Shown in pieces: positions 26,348 to 35,093 of a stretch of 64,000 bases of DNA (the stretch's first letter is position 1; the number at the start of each line of letters is the position of its first letter). The notes beneath the pieces were generated by a model, which made no database searches, had not been told where the DNA came from, and saw only the letters and a program-made list of their open reading frames with translations. The DNA comes from Actinomadura barringtoniae (lineage in GTDB: Bacteria; Actinomycetota; Actinomycetes; Streptosporangiales; Streptosporangiaceae). The stretch lies in the NCBI RefSeq assembly GCF_017573505.1, contig NZ_JAGEOJ010000005.1, forward strand, positions 62,001 to 126,000, written 5' to 3'. The position numbers and the translations under genes were made by a program.

Positions 26348-26884
26348 ATGACAGCGAACACGACGGGCCGCAGGCCCACCGCCGAGGAGCGCCGGGACCA
26401 GGTGCTCGAGGCGGCCATCCACGAGTTCGCCGAGTACGGGTACCACGCGACCAAGACCGCCGGCATCGCCAAGCGGGCCGGCATCTCTCAGCCCTACATC
26501 TACGCACTCTTCGACGACAAGAAGGCTCTGTTCCTGGCCACCCTGGAGCGGGTGCGCGACCAGATCCGGGACGCGTTCTCCGCCGCCTACCGGCCGGCGG
26601 ACTCCCCCCAGCAGGCCCTGCTCAACATGGGCGCCAACTACCGCAAGTGGCTCGCCAACCCGGCCGCGACGCGCTGCCAGCTCCAGGGGCACGCCGCCTC
26701 GGCCGACCCGGAGATCCAGGCGTTCATGCGCACCGGCTACATCGACATGTTCGACTACATCGTCAAGCTCACCGGGGCCGACCGCCCGCAAGTCGCCCAG
26801 TTCATGGCCATCGGGAACCTGCTCAACCTGGGCGCCATGCTGGAGCTCCCCGAGGAGTACATCCGCCCCGCCATCAACCTCTGA
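26348..26884 (+). CDS. TetR-family repressor of the adjacent efflux gene
   Basis: 178 residues. The DNA-binding domain is QVLEAAIHEFAEYGYHATKTAGIAKRAGISQPYIYALFDDKKALFLATLE (about 19-68). The ligand domain has CQLQGHAASADPEI, as in repressors of the QacR/SCO-type efflux group. The ATG at 26348 coincides with the predicted transcription start, while the longer frame to 26312 would begin inside the promoter. The 18-bp palindrome upstream of the MFS gene has a second copy in this gene's promoter, so it is autoregulated. Confidence 0.9.
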   Translation: MTANTTGRRPTAEERRDQVLEAAIHEFAEYGYHATKTAGIAKRAGISQPYIYALFDDKKALFLATLERVRDQIRDAFSAAYRPADSPQQALLNMGANYRKWLANPAATRCQLQGHAASADPEIQAFMRTGYIDMFDYIVKLTGADRPQVAQFMAIGNLLNLGAMLELPEEYIRPAINL

Positions 26885-26923
26885 TCTCCGGCCCGCACCC
26901 AGGCCCCCTTTTTTTCCGCAGCT

Positions 26924-26941
26924 ATTGATAGGTCTATCAAT
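26924..26941. promoter_or_regulatory. 18-bp operator before the MFS gene
   Basis: ATTGATAGGTCTATCAAT is a perfect palindrome (8-bp arms, 2-base centre) 23 bases before the MFS start. It is AT-rich in a GC-rich context and has a 14/18 match in the tetR promoter (26321-26338). Confidence 0.85.
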
Positions 26942-26964
26942 CAAGACTTGAAGGAGCCCCACCC

Positions 26965-28527
26965 ATGTCCGCCACCACCGAAACCCAGACCCGCACCACC
27001 GCCTCCACGAACGCCTCACAGGCCGTTCCCGCCTCACAGGCACCCGCGCCAAGGCCGAGCGAGCCGCCGGATCGGCGCCGCTGGTGGACCCTGGCCGTCC
27101 TGTGCCTGTCCCTGCTGGTGATCGTCGTCGACACGACCATCGTGAACGTGGCGATCCCGACCCTGGCCTCCGACCTTCACGTCGGCTCGACCGCGCTGAC
27201 CTGGATCGTCGACGCCTACACGCTCGTCTTCGCCGCCCTGCTGCTGCCCGCCGGAAGCCTCGGCGACAGGTTCGGCAGGCACCACGCCCTCGCGGGCGGC
27301 CTGCTGATCTTCGGCGCCGGATCGCTGGGAGCCGCGCTCTCCACGACCGCGACCGAGCTGATCGTCTGGCGTGGTGTCATGGGGATCGGCGCGGCGTTCG
27401 CCATGCCGGCCACGATGGCCGTCCTCACCGCCACGTTCACCGTCCCCGCCGAACGGGCGAAGGCGCTCGGCATCTGGTCGGCCGTCAGCGGCCTCGGCGT
27501 CGCGATCGGCCCGACCGCCGGCGGCTGGCTGCTCCAGCACTACTCCTGGTCCGCGATCTTCGCGGTGAACCTGCCCATCATCGCCATCGCCCTGATCGCC
27601 GGGCACTTCCTGGTCCCGCCGTCGGTCGCGCCGCACCGGCCGCGCCTCGACCCCGTCGGCGCCGTTCTGGCCACCGCCGGGCTGGGCACGCTGACCTACG
27701 CGATCATCCAGGCGTCCGACAGCGGCTGGGGCAGCACCTCGACGCTGGTCCGCTTCGCGGCGGCGGCCGTGCTGCTGGCGGTCTTCGCGGCCTCGCAGCT
27801 GCGCAGCGACCACCCGATGCTCGACCTCGGCCTGTTCCGGAACGCCCGGTTCACCTCGGCGGCGGTCGCGGTGATGGTCCTGTTCTTCGGGCTCGGCGGC
27901 TACACCTTCGTCCTGACGCAGATCTACCAGTTCATCCTCGGCTACTCGCCGCTCGGCGCCGGCGTCCGCTCGCTGCCCGCCGCCGTCATGATCATGGTCG
28001 GGGCGCCGCTCGGAACGCGGGTCGCCGCCCGGTTCGGCAACCGCGCCGCCATCACCACCGGGATGCTGACCGCCGCCGCGGGGCTGGCGTTCTTCGCCCT
28101 CGCCTCCGGCGACACCGGCTACGCCCACTACCTGATCGCCTCGGCCGCGACCAGCCTCGGCATCGGCCTCACGATGGCGCCCGCCATCGAGACGGTCATG
28201 TCCTCGCTGCCGCCCGCCAAGACCGGCATCGGCTCGGCGGTCAGCAACACCACCCGCAACCTCGGCACCGTCCTCGGCGTCGCGGTCATCGGCAGCATCG
28301 CCGCCACCACCTACACCCGCACCATGCCGTCCGGCACCGCCGGCTCGGACTCGATCGGCGCCGCCGCCGCGGTCGCCCACCACCTGCCCGCCCCGGCGGC
28401 CCAGGCCCTGCACACCACCGCCTCCGACGCGTTCGTCCACGGCGCCGACCTGGGCGTCATCGCCACCGCCGCGATCGTGCTGATCACCGCGGTCCTCACC
28501 TTCCGCCACCTGCCCGGCAAGCACTGA
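26965..28527 (+). CDS. DHA2-family MFS drug exporter
   Basis: 520 residues with 14 predicted helices. Motif D1 LTWIVDAYTLVFAALLLPAGSLGDRFGRH (about 73-101) and motif C GLGVAIGPTAGGWLLQHYSWSAIFAVNLP are those of the EmrB/QacA group, proton-coupled exporters of toxic compounds. A GAAGGAG ribosome site precedes the ATG. It is under the TetR gene just upstream, with the operator at 26924-26941, and ends before a 20-bp stem terminator. Confidence 0.95.
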   Translation: MSATTETQTRTTASTNASQAVPASQAPAPRPSEPPDRRRWWTLAVLCLSLLVIVVDTTIVNVAIPTLASDLHVGSTALTWIVDAYTLVFAALLLPAGSLGDRFGRHHALAGGLLIFGAGSLGAALSTTATELIVWRGVMGIGAAFAMPATMAVLTATFTVPAERAKALGIWSAVSGLGVAIGPTAGGWLLQHYSWSAIFAVNLPIIAIALIAGHFLVPPSVAPHRPRLDPVGAVLATAGLGTLTYAIIQASDSGWGSTSTLVRFAAAAVLLAVFAASQLRSDHPMLDLGLFRNARFTSAAVAVMVLFFGLGGYTFVLTQIYQFILGYSPLGAGVRSLPAAVMIMVGAPLGTRVAARFGNRAAITTGMLTAAAGLAFFALASGDTGYAHYLIASAATSLGIGLTMAPAIETVMSSLPPAKTGIGSAVSNTTRNLGTVLGVAVIGSIAATTYTRTMPSGTAGSDSIGAAAAVAHHLPAPAAQALHTTASDAFVHGADLGVIATAAIVLITAVLTFRHLPGKH

Positions 28528-28536
28528 CCGAACAAG

Positions 28537-28580
28537 AAGAGCGGGCCGTACGGAGTCATCACTCCGTACGGCCCGCTCTT
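28537..28580. terminator. Bidirectional terminator
   Basis: A perfect 20-bp stem with loop CATC, flanked by A-rich and T-containing ends, 9 bases after the MFS stop and 41 bases from the stop of the convergent AhpD-like gene. It can serve both strands. Confidence 0.92.
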
Positions 28581-28621
28581 GTGCTCTGCCGTTGGCGAGG
28601 CCAGCCGGCTCGTCGGCGAGG

Positions 28622-29101
28622 TCAGTTGGCGAGCTTGTCGAACGCGCCGGCCTCGTACGAGCCGCCCGGCATCTGCAGGATCACGCCGAGCCGGTTGGCG
28701 GCGTTGATCATCGCGACCACGTAGACCAGCGCGGCGGTCTGATCGTCGTCGTAGTGCTTGCGCACCTGCTCCCAGGTCTCGTCGGACACCCCGGTGAAGG
28801 CGTCGGCGAGCCGGGTGCCCTCCTCGGCGAACGCCAGCGCGGCCCGTTCGGCCTCGGTGAAGACGTTCGACTCGCGCCAGGCGGCGACCAGGTTGATGCG
28901 GGTGGCGGACTCGCCGCCATGGGCGAGCTCCTTGGTGTGTGCGTCGACGCAGTAGCCGCAGCCGTTGATCTGGCTGGCCCGCAGCTCCACCATCTCCAGC
29001 AGCACCCGCGGCAGCGACGACTGCATGATCGCCACGCTCACGTTCGCGAACCGCTTGCCGATCTTGGCGCCGAGCTCGTTGGACATCAGGTCGAAACGCA
29101 T
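28622..29101 (-). CDS. AhpD-like carboxymuconolactone decarboxylase family protein (ECF41 partner)
   Basis: 159 residues. The CMD/AhpD core is LLEMVELRASQINGCGYCVDAH, with a CxxC (Cys48/Cys51) and His55 as in the alkylhydroperoxidase AhpD. A GAGAGGAA ribosome site precedes the ATG. It is divergent from an ECF41-type sigma gene; pairing of ECF41 factors with CMD-type proteins is a known conserved arrangement. A near-consensus ECF41 promoter lies upstream (29152-29178). The physiological substrate of these proteins is not settled. Confidence 0.92.
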   Translation of the reverse strand: MRFDLMSNELGAKIGKRFANVSVAIMQSSLPRVLLEMVELRASQINGCGYCVDAHTKELAHGGESATRINLVAAWRESNVFTEAERAALAFAEEGTRLADAFTGVSDETWEQVRKHYDDDQTAALVYVVAMINAANRLGVILQMPGGSYEAGAFDKLAN

Positions 29102-29151
29102 GAGCGGTTCCTCTCGTTCGGCCGCCTCGTTCGCGGCGGGGATGCCCAAGA

Positions 29152-29178
29152 GATGCCGGCGCCCCGGTTCCTGTGACG
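29152..29178 (-). promoter_or_regulatory. ECF41-type promoter of the AhpD-like gene
   Basis: On the minus strand CGTCACA (29178-29172), 16 bases, then CATC (29155-29152), one mismatch in each element from the ECF41 consensus TGTCACA-n16-CGTC. It is 51 bases before the ATG. Confidence 0.6.
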
Positions 29179-29212
29179 GGTCGCCGGTGTGACCTAGGCC
29201 ACCGCGATCGCC

Positions 29213-29239
29213 TGTCACAAACCCGCGACGGTCGGCGTC
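29213..29239 (+). promoter_or_regulatory. ECF41-type promoter of the sigma gene
   Basis: TGTCACA (29213-29219), 16 bases, CGTC (29236-29239), an exact match to the ECF41 promoter consensus. It implies that the sigma factor drives its own gene as well as the divergent AhpD-like gene. Confidence 0.75.
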
Positions 29240-29286
29240 TCGTGCGTATGGCAAGGTCAACGTGGATGAACGGGCGGGAGACCGAC

Positions 29287-30168
29287 ATGAACGACGAGCG
29301 CATGGACACCGCGACCGAGGCGTTCGTCGCCCATCGCAATCTGCTCTTCACCGTCGCCTACGAGATGCTCGGCTCGGCGGCCGACGCCGAGGACGTCCTT
29401 CAGGAGACCTGGCTGAAGTGGGCGGACGTCGATCTCGACACGATCCAGAACCAGCGCGCCTACCTGGTCCGGATCACCACCCGCCAGGCCCTCACCCGCC
29501 TGCGCACGCTCGGCCGCCGCAAGGAGTCCTACGTCGGACCGTGGCTCCCCGAACCGCTGCTCACGACGCCCGACGTGGCCGAGGACGTCGAGCTGGCCGA
29601 CAGCGTCTCGATGGCCATGCTGCTGGTCCTGGAGACGCTCAACCCCACCGAACGGGCCGTCTTCGTGCTCCGCGACGTGTTCGCGATGGAGTACGACGAG
29701 ATCGCCGCGGCCGTCGACAAGTCCCCCGCCGCCGTACGGCAGATCGCCCACCGGGCCCGCGCGCACGTGGCCGAACGCCGCCCCCGCGACGTCGTCTCGC
29801 CCGCCGACACCCGGGCCGCGCTCCAGGCGTTCCAGAAGGCGGTCCAGACCGGAGACCTGCAAAGCCTCCTGGACACCCTCGCGCCCGACGTCGTCCTGCT
29901 CACCGACGGCGGCGGCGTGGTCCAGGCCGCACTGGAGCCCATCATGGGCGCCGCCACCGTGGCCGGCATCCTGACCAACATCACCGGCGTGGGCACCCTC
30001 CACCTGGCGCAGGTCAACGGCCACCCCGCGCTCATGATGCGGGTGAACGGCGAGATCGACGCCGTGATCGCGGTCCGCATCGACGAGGGCCGCATCACCG
30101 GCCTCTACGCCGTCCGCAACCCCGAGAAGCTCGCCCGCATCGACCAGGAGACCCCGGTCAGCCGCTAG
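29287..30168 (+). CDS. ECF41-type sigma factor with SnoaL-like C-terminal domain (SigJ-like)
   Basis: 293 residues from the ATG at 29287, with GGGAG seven bases upstream; another ATG lies at 29266. Region 2 is LLFTVAYEMLGSAADAEDVLQETWLKW, region 4 LNPTERAVFVLRDVFAMEYDEIAAAVDKSPAAVRQIAHRARAHV. The extra 110-residue C-terminal SnoaL-like domain (FQKAVQTGDLQSLLDTLAPDVVLLTDGGG) replaces a separate anti-sigma factor in this group and tunes activity. Divergent from its CMD-type partner. Confidence 0.93.
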   Translation: MNDERMDTATEAFVAHRNLLFTVAYEMLGSAADAEDVLQETWLKWADVDLDTIQNQRAYLVRITTRQALTRLRTLGRRKESYVGPWLPEPLLTTPDVAEDVELADSVSMAMLLVLETLNPTERAVFVLRDVFAMEYDEIAAAVDKSPAAVRQIAHRARAHVAERRPRDVVSPADTRAALQAFQKAVQTGDLQSLLDTLAPDVVLLTDGGGVVQAALEPIMGAATVAGILTNITGVGTLHLAQVNGHPALMMRVNGEIDAVIAVRIDEGRITGLYAVRNPEKLARIDQETPVSR

Positions 30169-30206
30169 CCGCCACCCACCGAAAGACTTAAAACTCACCT
30201 TTAACT

Positions 30207-30240
30207 CTTACCTCTGCTACGGTAAGCGTGTAACGCACGC
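30207..30240. promoter_or_regulatory. Operator-like repeats before the hydrolase gene
   Basis: CTTACC-n8-GGTAAG (30207-30226) is a perfect 20-bp inverted repeat, directly followed by GCGTG-TAACG-CACGC (30226-30240). Both lie 26-59 bases before the hydrolase ATG in an AT-richer stretch and probably overlap the promoter. No regulator gene is adjacent on that side. Confidence 0.5.
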
Positions 30241-30265
30241 TATGACCCTTACAGGAGGGATGGGC

Positions 30266-31057
30266 ATGAAGATCCGCGTCTCCGGCGGCGAGGTGGCGGC
30301 CGACGTCATCGGCGAAGGACCCCCGGTCGTCCTGACCCACGGCGCCCCCGCGTCCTCCTACCTCTGGCGCGAGGTCGCGCGGGACCTCGCGCGCACGCAC
30401 ACCGTGCACGTCTGGGACCTGCTCGGGTACGGCGACTCCCGCGCGACCGAGCTGCCCACGATCGATCTCCAGGCCCGTACGCTCGCCGAGCTGGTCGACC
30501 ATTGGGGCCTGAAGGACCCGGCGCTGGTCGGGCACGACATCGGCGGCGCCACGACCCTGCGCGCCCACCTCGTTCACCAGGCGCCGGCCCGCCGCCTGGC
30601 CCTGCTCGACGCGGCGGTCCTCGATCCGTGGATCACCCCGTTCACCCTCCACATGCAGCGGTACCAGGACGCCTACCGCACGATGCCTCACCACGTCTTC
30701 GACGAGATCATCACGACCCGCCTCCGGACCGCCGCCCACAACCCCATGACGCCCGAGACGCTCGCCGCCTACCACGCGCCCTGGTCCGGCGACGACGGGC
30801 AGCAACGCTGGATCGACCAGGTCGTGGGCACCACCCCCGACCACACCCGGGACATCGCGGCGCGCCTCACACAGCTCAACGTCCCGACCCTGATCCTGTG
30901 GGGCGACAACGACGAGTGGCTGGAGCCCGCGACCGCCGACCGCCTGGCCGCCGCGATCCCCGGCGCCCGCAAGGCCACGATCTCCGGCGCGGGCCACTTC
31001 CTCCCCGAGGACAACCCGCACGACACCGCGGCAGCCCTCCGCAGCTTTCTCAACTAG
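30266..31057 (+). CDS. Alpha/beta hydrolase, haloalkane dehalogenase/epoxide hydrolase-like
   Basis: 263 residues. Oxyanion motif HGAPASSYLWR (about 25-35), nucleophile elbow VGHDIGG with Asp91, acid in WGDNDEW and catalytic His about 244 in GAGHFLPED. An Asp nucleophile rules out an ordinary serine esterase and points to a dehalogenase or epoxide hydrolase; the sequence does not choose between them. The ATG at 30266 sits 6 bases after AGGAGGG; in-frame ATGs at 30242 and 30260 fit less well. Confidence 0.85.
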   Translation: MKIRVSGGEVAADVIGEGPPVVLTHGAPASSYLWREVARDLARTHTVHVWDLLGYGDSRATELPTIDLQARTLAELVDHWGLKDPALVGHDIGGATTLRAHLVHQAPARRLALLDAAVLDPWITPFTLHMQRYQDAYRTMPHHVFDEIITTRLRTAAHNPMTPETLAAYHAPWSGDDGQQRWIDQVVGTTPDHTRDIAARLTQLNVPTLILWGDNDEWLEPATADRLAAAIPGARKATISGAGHFLPEDNPHDTAAALRSFLN

Positions 31058-31158
31058 CACCGCGACGCTCCCGCCGGTCGTCCAGAAGTGCGCTGAAACA
31101 TCCGGCGCACCAGCACCACTACTTGGTGGTGATCGACGACTAGGGAGGAGCCCTGCCG

Positions 31159-34100
31159 ATGAGGCGATGGGCCATGGGAGCCGCCGCGCTCGCCGGAACC
31201 ACGGCGGTCGTGTCGGTGGTGGCGGCGGTGACGTCGCACGGTGGAGCGACGGCCGGTGGAACGACGGTCGCGCTCGCCGGAGCGACGGCGGACGGGAGCC
31301 GTGAGGCGATCGTGACGCTGGTGACCGGCGACCGCGTGCACATCGTGACCGGCCCGGGCGGGCGCCGGCTCGTCCGGACCGAACTCGGCGCAGGGCGGAA
31401 GAACGTCGCCTTCTACCGGCAGACCAGGGCGGGGGAGGTATCGGTCATCCCCTCGGACGCCGCACCGTTGATCACGGCGGGACGGGTGGACCCCGCACTG
31501 TTCAACGTCACCCGGCTACTGAAAGCGGGCTACGGCGACGCCTCCCGGCGGGACATTCCGCTGATCATCGCCGGTACGCCCGTCCACCGGGCCGCGGCTC
31601 CGCCGGGCACGACGGCGACGCGGCCGCTGGCGGCGCTGAACGGCACGGCGGTCACCGCCCGCAAGGACCGTACGGCTTCGATGTGGGCGTCCCTGACCGG
31701 GGGCGGACGGACGCTCGCCTCCGGGGGCGGACGGACGCTCGCCTCCGGCGTCGGCCATGTGTGGCTGGACGGCAAGGTGCACACGACCCTTGACAAGAGC
31801 GTCACGCGAATCGGCGCTCCAACGGCGTGGAAGGCCGGATACACCGGCAAGGGCGTAACGGTGGGCCTGCTCGACAGCGGCATCGATGCCACCCATCCGG
31901 ACCTCACCGGCGCTGTGGCGGCGGAGCACGACTTCACCGGCTCCGGGGACGTCAAGGACCACAACGGGCACGGCACCCACGTGGCCTCGATCATCACCGG
32001 GGACGGCGTCGCCGACCCGAGGTACCGGGGCGTGGCCCCGGACGCGCGCCTGGTCGTGGGCAAGGTCCTGGACGCCGACGGTCAGGGGAGCTTCTCCACC
32101 GTCATCGCGGGCATGGACTGGATCGCGCAGCAGCACGTCGGCGTGGTGAACGCGAGCCTCGGCTCGTGGATCTCCAGCGATGGCACCGACCCGATCTCGG
32201 CGGCGGTGGACGCGTTGACCGCGCGCACCGGCACGCTGTTCGTCGTCGGGGCCGGGAACGACGGGCAGGACCGCTCGGTGTCGGTCCCGGGCCTGGCGAC
32301 CTCGGCGCTGACCGTCGGGGCCGCCGATGCCGAGGACGGCGTCGCGGGCTTCTCCAGCCGGGGCCCGCGCATGGGCGACGGCGCGATCAAACCCGACGTG
32401 ACCGCACCGGGCGTCGACATCACCGCCGCGCGCGCCGCCGGCACCTCGGCCGGGACGCCGGTCGACGACCACTACACCACCATGAGCGGCACCTCGATGG
32501 CCGCGCCACATGCCGCGGGCGCGGCCGCGCTGCTGCTCCAGCAGCATCCGGGCTGGACGCCCGCCCAGGTCAAGTCCGCGCTGATGACGACCGCCGCGCC
32601 GAAGCCCGGTGTCTCGGTGTTCGCCCAGGGTGCGGGCCGGATCGACGTGGGCCGGGCCGTGTCCGCGCAGGTCCTGGCCGACCAGGGCAGTGTGTCCTTC
32701 GACCTGTCGCGCGGCGCCGCCACCCGGAGCGTGCGGTTCCGCAACGAGGGCGGCACGCCGGTGCGGCTGGACCTCGCGCTGCGGATGCTCGGTCCGGACG
32801 GTGCTTCCGCGCCGTCCGGGATGTTCGCCGTCAGTCCGGCCACGCTGGACGTCCCGGCGGGCGGCACCGCCGAGGCCACGGTCACCGCCGATCCGGCGAA
32901 GGGGATCACCGGCTCCTACAGCGGCGCGCTGACGGCCTCGCGCGGCGGCGAGGAAACGCTGCACCTGGCCGTCGGAGGTGTCCGGGAGGCCGCGTCACGC
33001 GAGATCAGGCTGACCGGCGTCGACCGCGCCGGGAAGCCCGCCGGGACGACCATGGAGACGCTGCCCTGGGCGTCCCTGACCGACCTCGCCACCGGGGAGC
33101 AGGTCGAGACGTACACCAGCGGTAACGGCGTCGCCGCGCGGGTGCCCGCCGGGCGGTACTCGCTGAACGCCGTCGTCCCCACCGGGGACGCGGACCTGGC
33201 GCTGTTCTCCTACCCGGAGCTGACCGTGGGCGACCACGACGTGACGATCACCGCCGACGCGCGCCGGGCCCGCCGGGTCGGCGCACGGGTGGACAGCCGG
33301 ACGGCCGTGCGCGCCGGCATCGACGAGATCGGCATCACCGAGCAGGTCGCCGGGACGCCGCTGTCGTTCGGGGTGGCCGTCTCCGGGACGACCGGGCTGT
33401 CCGCGCTGCCCACCCCGAAGGTCACCGGGCATCCGTACGGCTTCTATCACGTGGCCAATCTGGCCGAGCCGGAAGGCCGCCGCGCCTACCACCTGCAACG
33501 CCTGGTCCAGGAGCGCGTTCCGAGCCGTCTGGACTACCGGGTCAGGGACACGCGGCTCGCGGCCGTGGACTCGGTGTACCACTCCGACCGTCCGCTCACC
33601 GGAAGGCGCGAGACCATCGCGCTCGTCCCCGGCGTCGCGTTCGGAGCGGGATACGGCGAGTACCCCGTCCGGCTCCCGGGGCGGCGCACCGAGTTCTACA
33701 CCGCCTCCCCCACCCTGCGCTGGTATCGGGGACTGGCCGGAAGCAGTGACGGCCAGGGCTTCACCAGCACCGGGACCGCCCCGTCCACCAGCCGGCCGGG
33801 CGCCACGACCCACCACTGGAACGTCGCCGCGCTGGGCACGGTCGGCACCGGCATCCGGAAGGCGAAGAACAGCCCTCTCATCTTCGGCGCGCTTCCGTTC
33901 GTGACCGCCGACGCCCTGGACGAGGCGAGCGACCCGATGACCGTGCGGACCTCGGTCATGCGCAACGATGAGTCGCTCGGCTCGGCGGATTCCACCCGCG
34001 TCGCGGTGACCACACCCCCTGGCGAGGCCCGCTACACCGTGCGCTCGACCGCGGAACGCGCCGCTTCCTGGACCGGCCTCGGGACCCGTTCCTGGACCGA

Positions 34101-34485
34101 GTGGACGTTCCCCTACACGCCGACGATGGCCGCTCTTGAGGAACCGCCGCTGTTCGCCGCCCGCGTCGATGGAGCCTTCGACCAGAACAACCGCGCCCCG
34201 GCCGGGTCCCCGTTCGCGCTGACCCTGCGGATCACCGACGGCCGGGTCCTGAATCCCGGCCCGCTGCCGCATCTCACCCACGCCACCGTCGAGGCGTCCT
34301 ACGACGACGGCGCGACCTGGCGGCCCGCCAAGGTGACCGCGACCGGCGACGACCGCTGGAAGGCGACACTGATCCACCCGGCAGGCCCCGACGGGTACGT
34401 CTCGCTGCGCATCCGCCTGGCCGACGGCGCGGGGACGTCACTGAAGCAGACCGTCATCCGCGCTTACGGGCTCGGCCCCAACTAA
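31159..34485 (+). CDS. Large secreted subtilisin-like serine protease (S8)
   Basis: 1108 residues with a GGGAGGAG ribosome site. A signal peptide (about 1-30) and prodomain (to about 215) are followed by the S8 catalytic domain (about 220-505): Asp239 in VGLLDSGIDATHPDL, His271 in NGHGTHVASI and Ser446 in SGTSMAAPHAAGAA. The last 600 residues are strand-rich and not recognised as a known domain. This resembles the very large actinomycete secreted subtilases with long C-terminal regions. It stands alone; the promoter was not identified. Confidence 0.93.
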   Translation: MRRWAMGAAALAGTTAVVSVVAAVTSHGGATAGGTTVALAGATADGSREAIVTLVTGDRVHIVTGPGGRRLVRTELGAGRKNVAFYRQTRAGEVSVIPSDAAPLITAGRVDPALFNVTRLLKAGYGDASRRDIPLIIAGTPVHRAAAPPGTTATRPLAALNGTAVTARKDRTASMWASLTGGGRTLASGGGRTLASGVGHVWLDGKVHTTLDKSVTRIGAPTAWKAGYTGKGVTVGLLDSGIDATHPDLTGAVAAEHDFTGSGDVKDHNGHGTHVASIITGDGVADPRYRGVAPDARLVVGKVLDADGQGSFSTVIAGMDWIAQQHVGVVNASLGSWISSDGTDPISAAVDALTARTGTLFVVGAGNDGQDRSVSVPGLATSALTVGAADAEDGVAGFSSRGPRMGDGAIKPDVTAPGVDITAARAAGTSAGTPVDDHYTTMSGTSMAAPHAAGAAALLLQQHPGWTPAQVKSALMTTAAPKPGVSVFAQGAGRIDVGRAVSAQVLADQGSVSFDLSRGAATRSVRFRNEGGTPVRLDLALRMLGPDGASAPSGMFAVSPATLDVPAGGTAEATVTADPAKGITGSYSGALTASRGGEETLHLAVGGVREAASREIRLTGVDRAGKPAGTTMETLPWASLTDLATGEQVETYTSGNGVAARVPAGRYSLNAVVPTGDADLALFSYPELTVGDHDVTITADARRARRVGARVDSRTAVRAGIDEIGITEQVAGTPLSFGVAVSGTTGLSALPTPKVTGHPYGFYHVANLAEPEGRRAYHLQRLVQERVPSRLDYRVRDTRLAAVDSVYHSDRPLTGRRETIALVPGVAFGAGYGEYPVRLPGRRTEFYTASPTLRWYRGLAGSSDGQGFTSTGTAPSTSRPGATTHHWNVAALGTVGTGIRKAKNSPLIFGALPFVTADALDEASDPMTVRTSVMRNDESLGSADSTRVAVTTPPGEARYTVRSTAERAASWTGLGTRSWTEWTFPYTPTMAALEEPPLFAARVDGAFDQNNRAPAGSPFALTLRITDGRVLNPGPLPHLTHATVEASYDDGATWRPAKVTATGDDRWKATLIHPAGPDGYVSLRIRLADGAGTSLKQTVIRAYGLGPN
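31699..31746 (+). repeat. 24-bp tandem duplication in the subtilase prodomain
   Basis: Two exact copies of a 24-base unit encode GGGRTLAS twice, near the prodomain/catalytic boundary. In frame, probably a recent slippage product in a flexible linker. Confidence 0.8.
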
Positions 34486-34542
34486 TTCGATTAATCGCCA
34501 ATAACGTCGCGCCGCCAGTCGCATCGAAAGCGAATTGGGGTC

Positions 34543-34571
34543 TTGACAGACGATCTTGGTCGACCGATGAT
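34543..34571 (+). promoter_or_regulatory. Sigma-70-like promoter of the small secreted protein
   Basis: TTGACA (34543-34548), 17 bases, GATGAT (34566-34571). Transcription would begin about 30 bases before the ATG at 34608, leaving room for the AAAGGAG ribosome site. Confidence 0.5.
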
Positions 34572-34607
34572 CATCTCACGCAAGACCTCCCCCCGAAAGG
34601 AGCCCGA

Positions 34608-34964
34608 ATGCGAATGACGGGCAATCGCGTCCTGTCCATGGCCGCCGCGGCTATCACAGTGGTCGTGGCGCCAGCCGTGATGACCATTCCGAGCGCGTCC
34701 GCGAGCGAGCAGGGCCCTGCACTCAAGGCCGCGTGCACGAACTGGACGCCGCACGTCAGGCGCGTCATCGTCGCGAACGCCAAGGTGCACAGCAGCTATT
34801 CGGGATCATCGAGCGTCATCGCCACATGGAAGTACAAGCAGCTGTTCCGTATCGACAAGCGCTGCGTCAACAGCGCCGGAAACCTGTGGTGGCACTCGGA
34901 CTGCTGCACCGGCGTCAAGGGCTATATCTGGAACGACTATACCGAGCTCGCCGAATGGAACTAA
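34608..34964 (+). CDS. Small secreted protein, unknown function (possible SH3-like fold)
   Basis: 118 residues. A Sec signal peptide (about 1-33, hydrophobic core AAAAITVVVAPAVM, cleavage after ASA) precedes an 85-residue mature part with four cysteines (CTNW, KRCVN, SDCC). The pattern VRVIVANAKVHSSYSGSSSVIATWKYKQ and GYIWNDY near the end resembles bacterial SH3 domains of secreted actinomycete proteins; that is a guess from the pattern. Third-position GC is slightly lower than in its neighbours. Followed by a terminator at 34979. Confidence 0.65.
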   Translation: MRMTGNRVLSMAAAAITVVVAPAVMTIPSASASEQGPALKAACTNWTPHVRRVIVANAKVHSSYSGSSSVIATWKYKQLFRIDKRCVNSAGNLWWHSDCCTGVKGYIWNDYTELAEWN

Positions 34965-34978
34965 AAGGCCTCACATAG

Positions 34979-35017
34979 CGATCTGTGGCTGCGGCTGCGA
35001 GCCGCGGCCACAGATCG
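34979..35017 (+). terminator. Terminator after the small secreted protein
   Basis: 17-bp arms (CGATCTGTGGCTGCGGC with one G-U pair) flank a 5-base loop, 14 bases after the stop. Confidence 0.8.
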
Positions 35018-35093
35018 TGGGCTCGAGACCGATGAGTTTCGGCCGAGCCGCGAGTCCTCTCTGGTGACGTTGCCCGACATCACGGAGGACACC

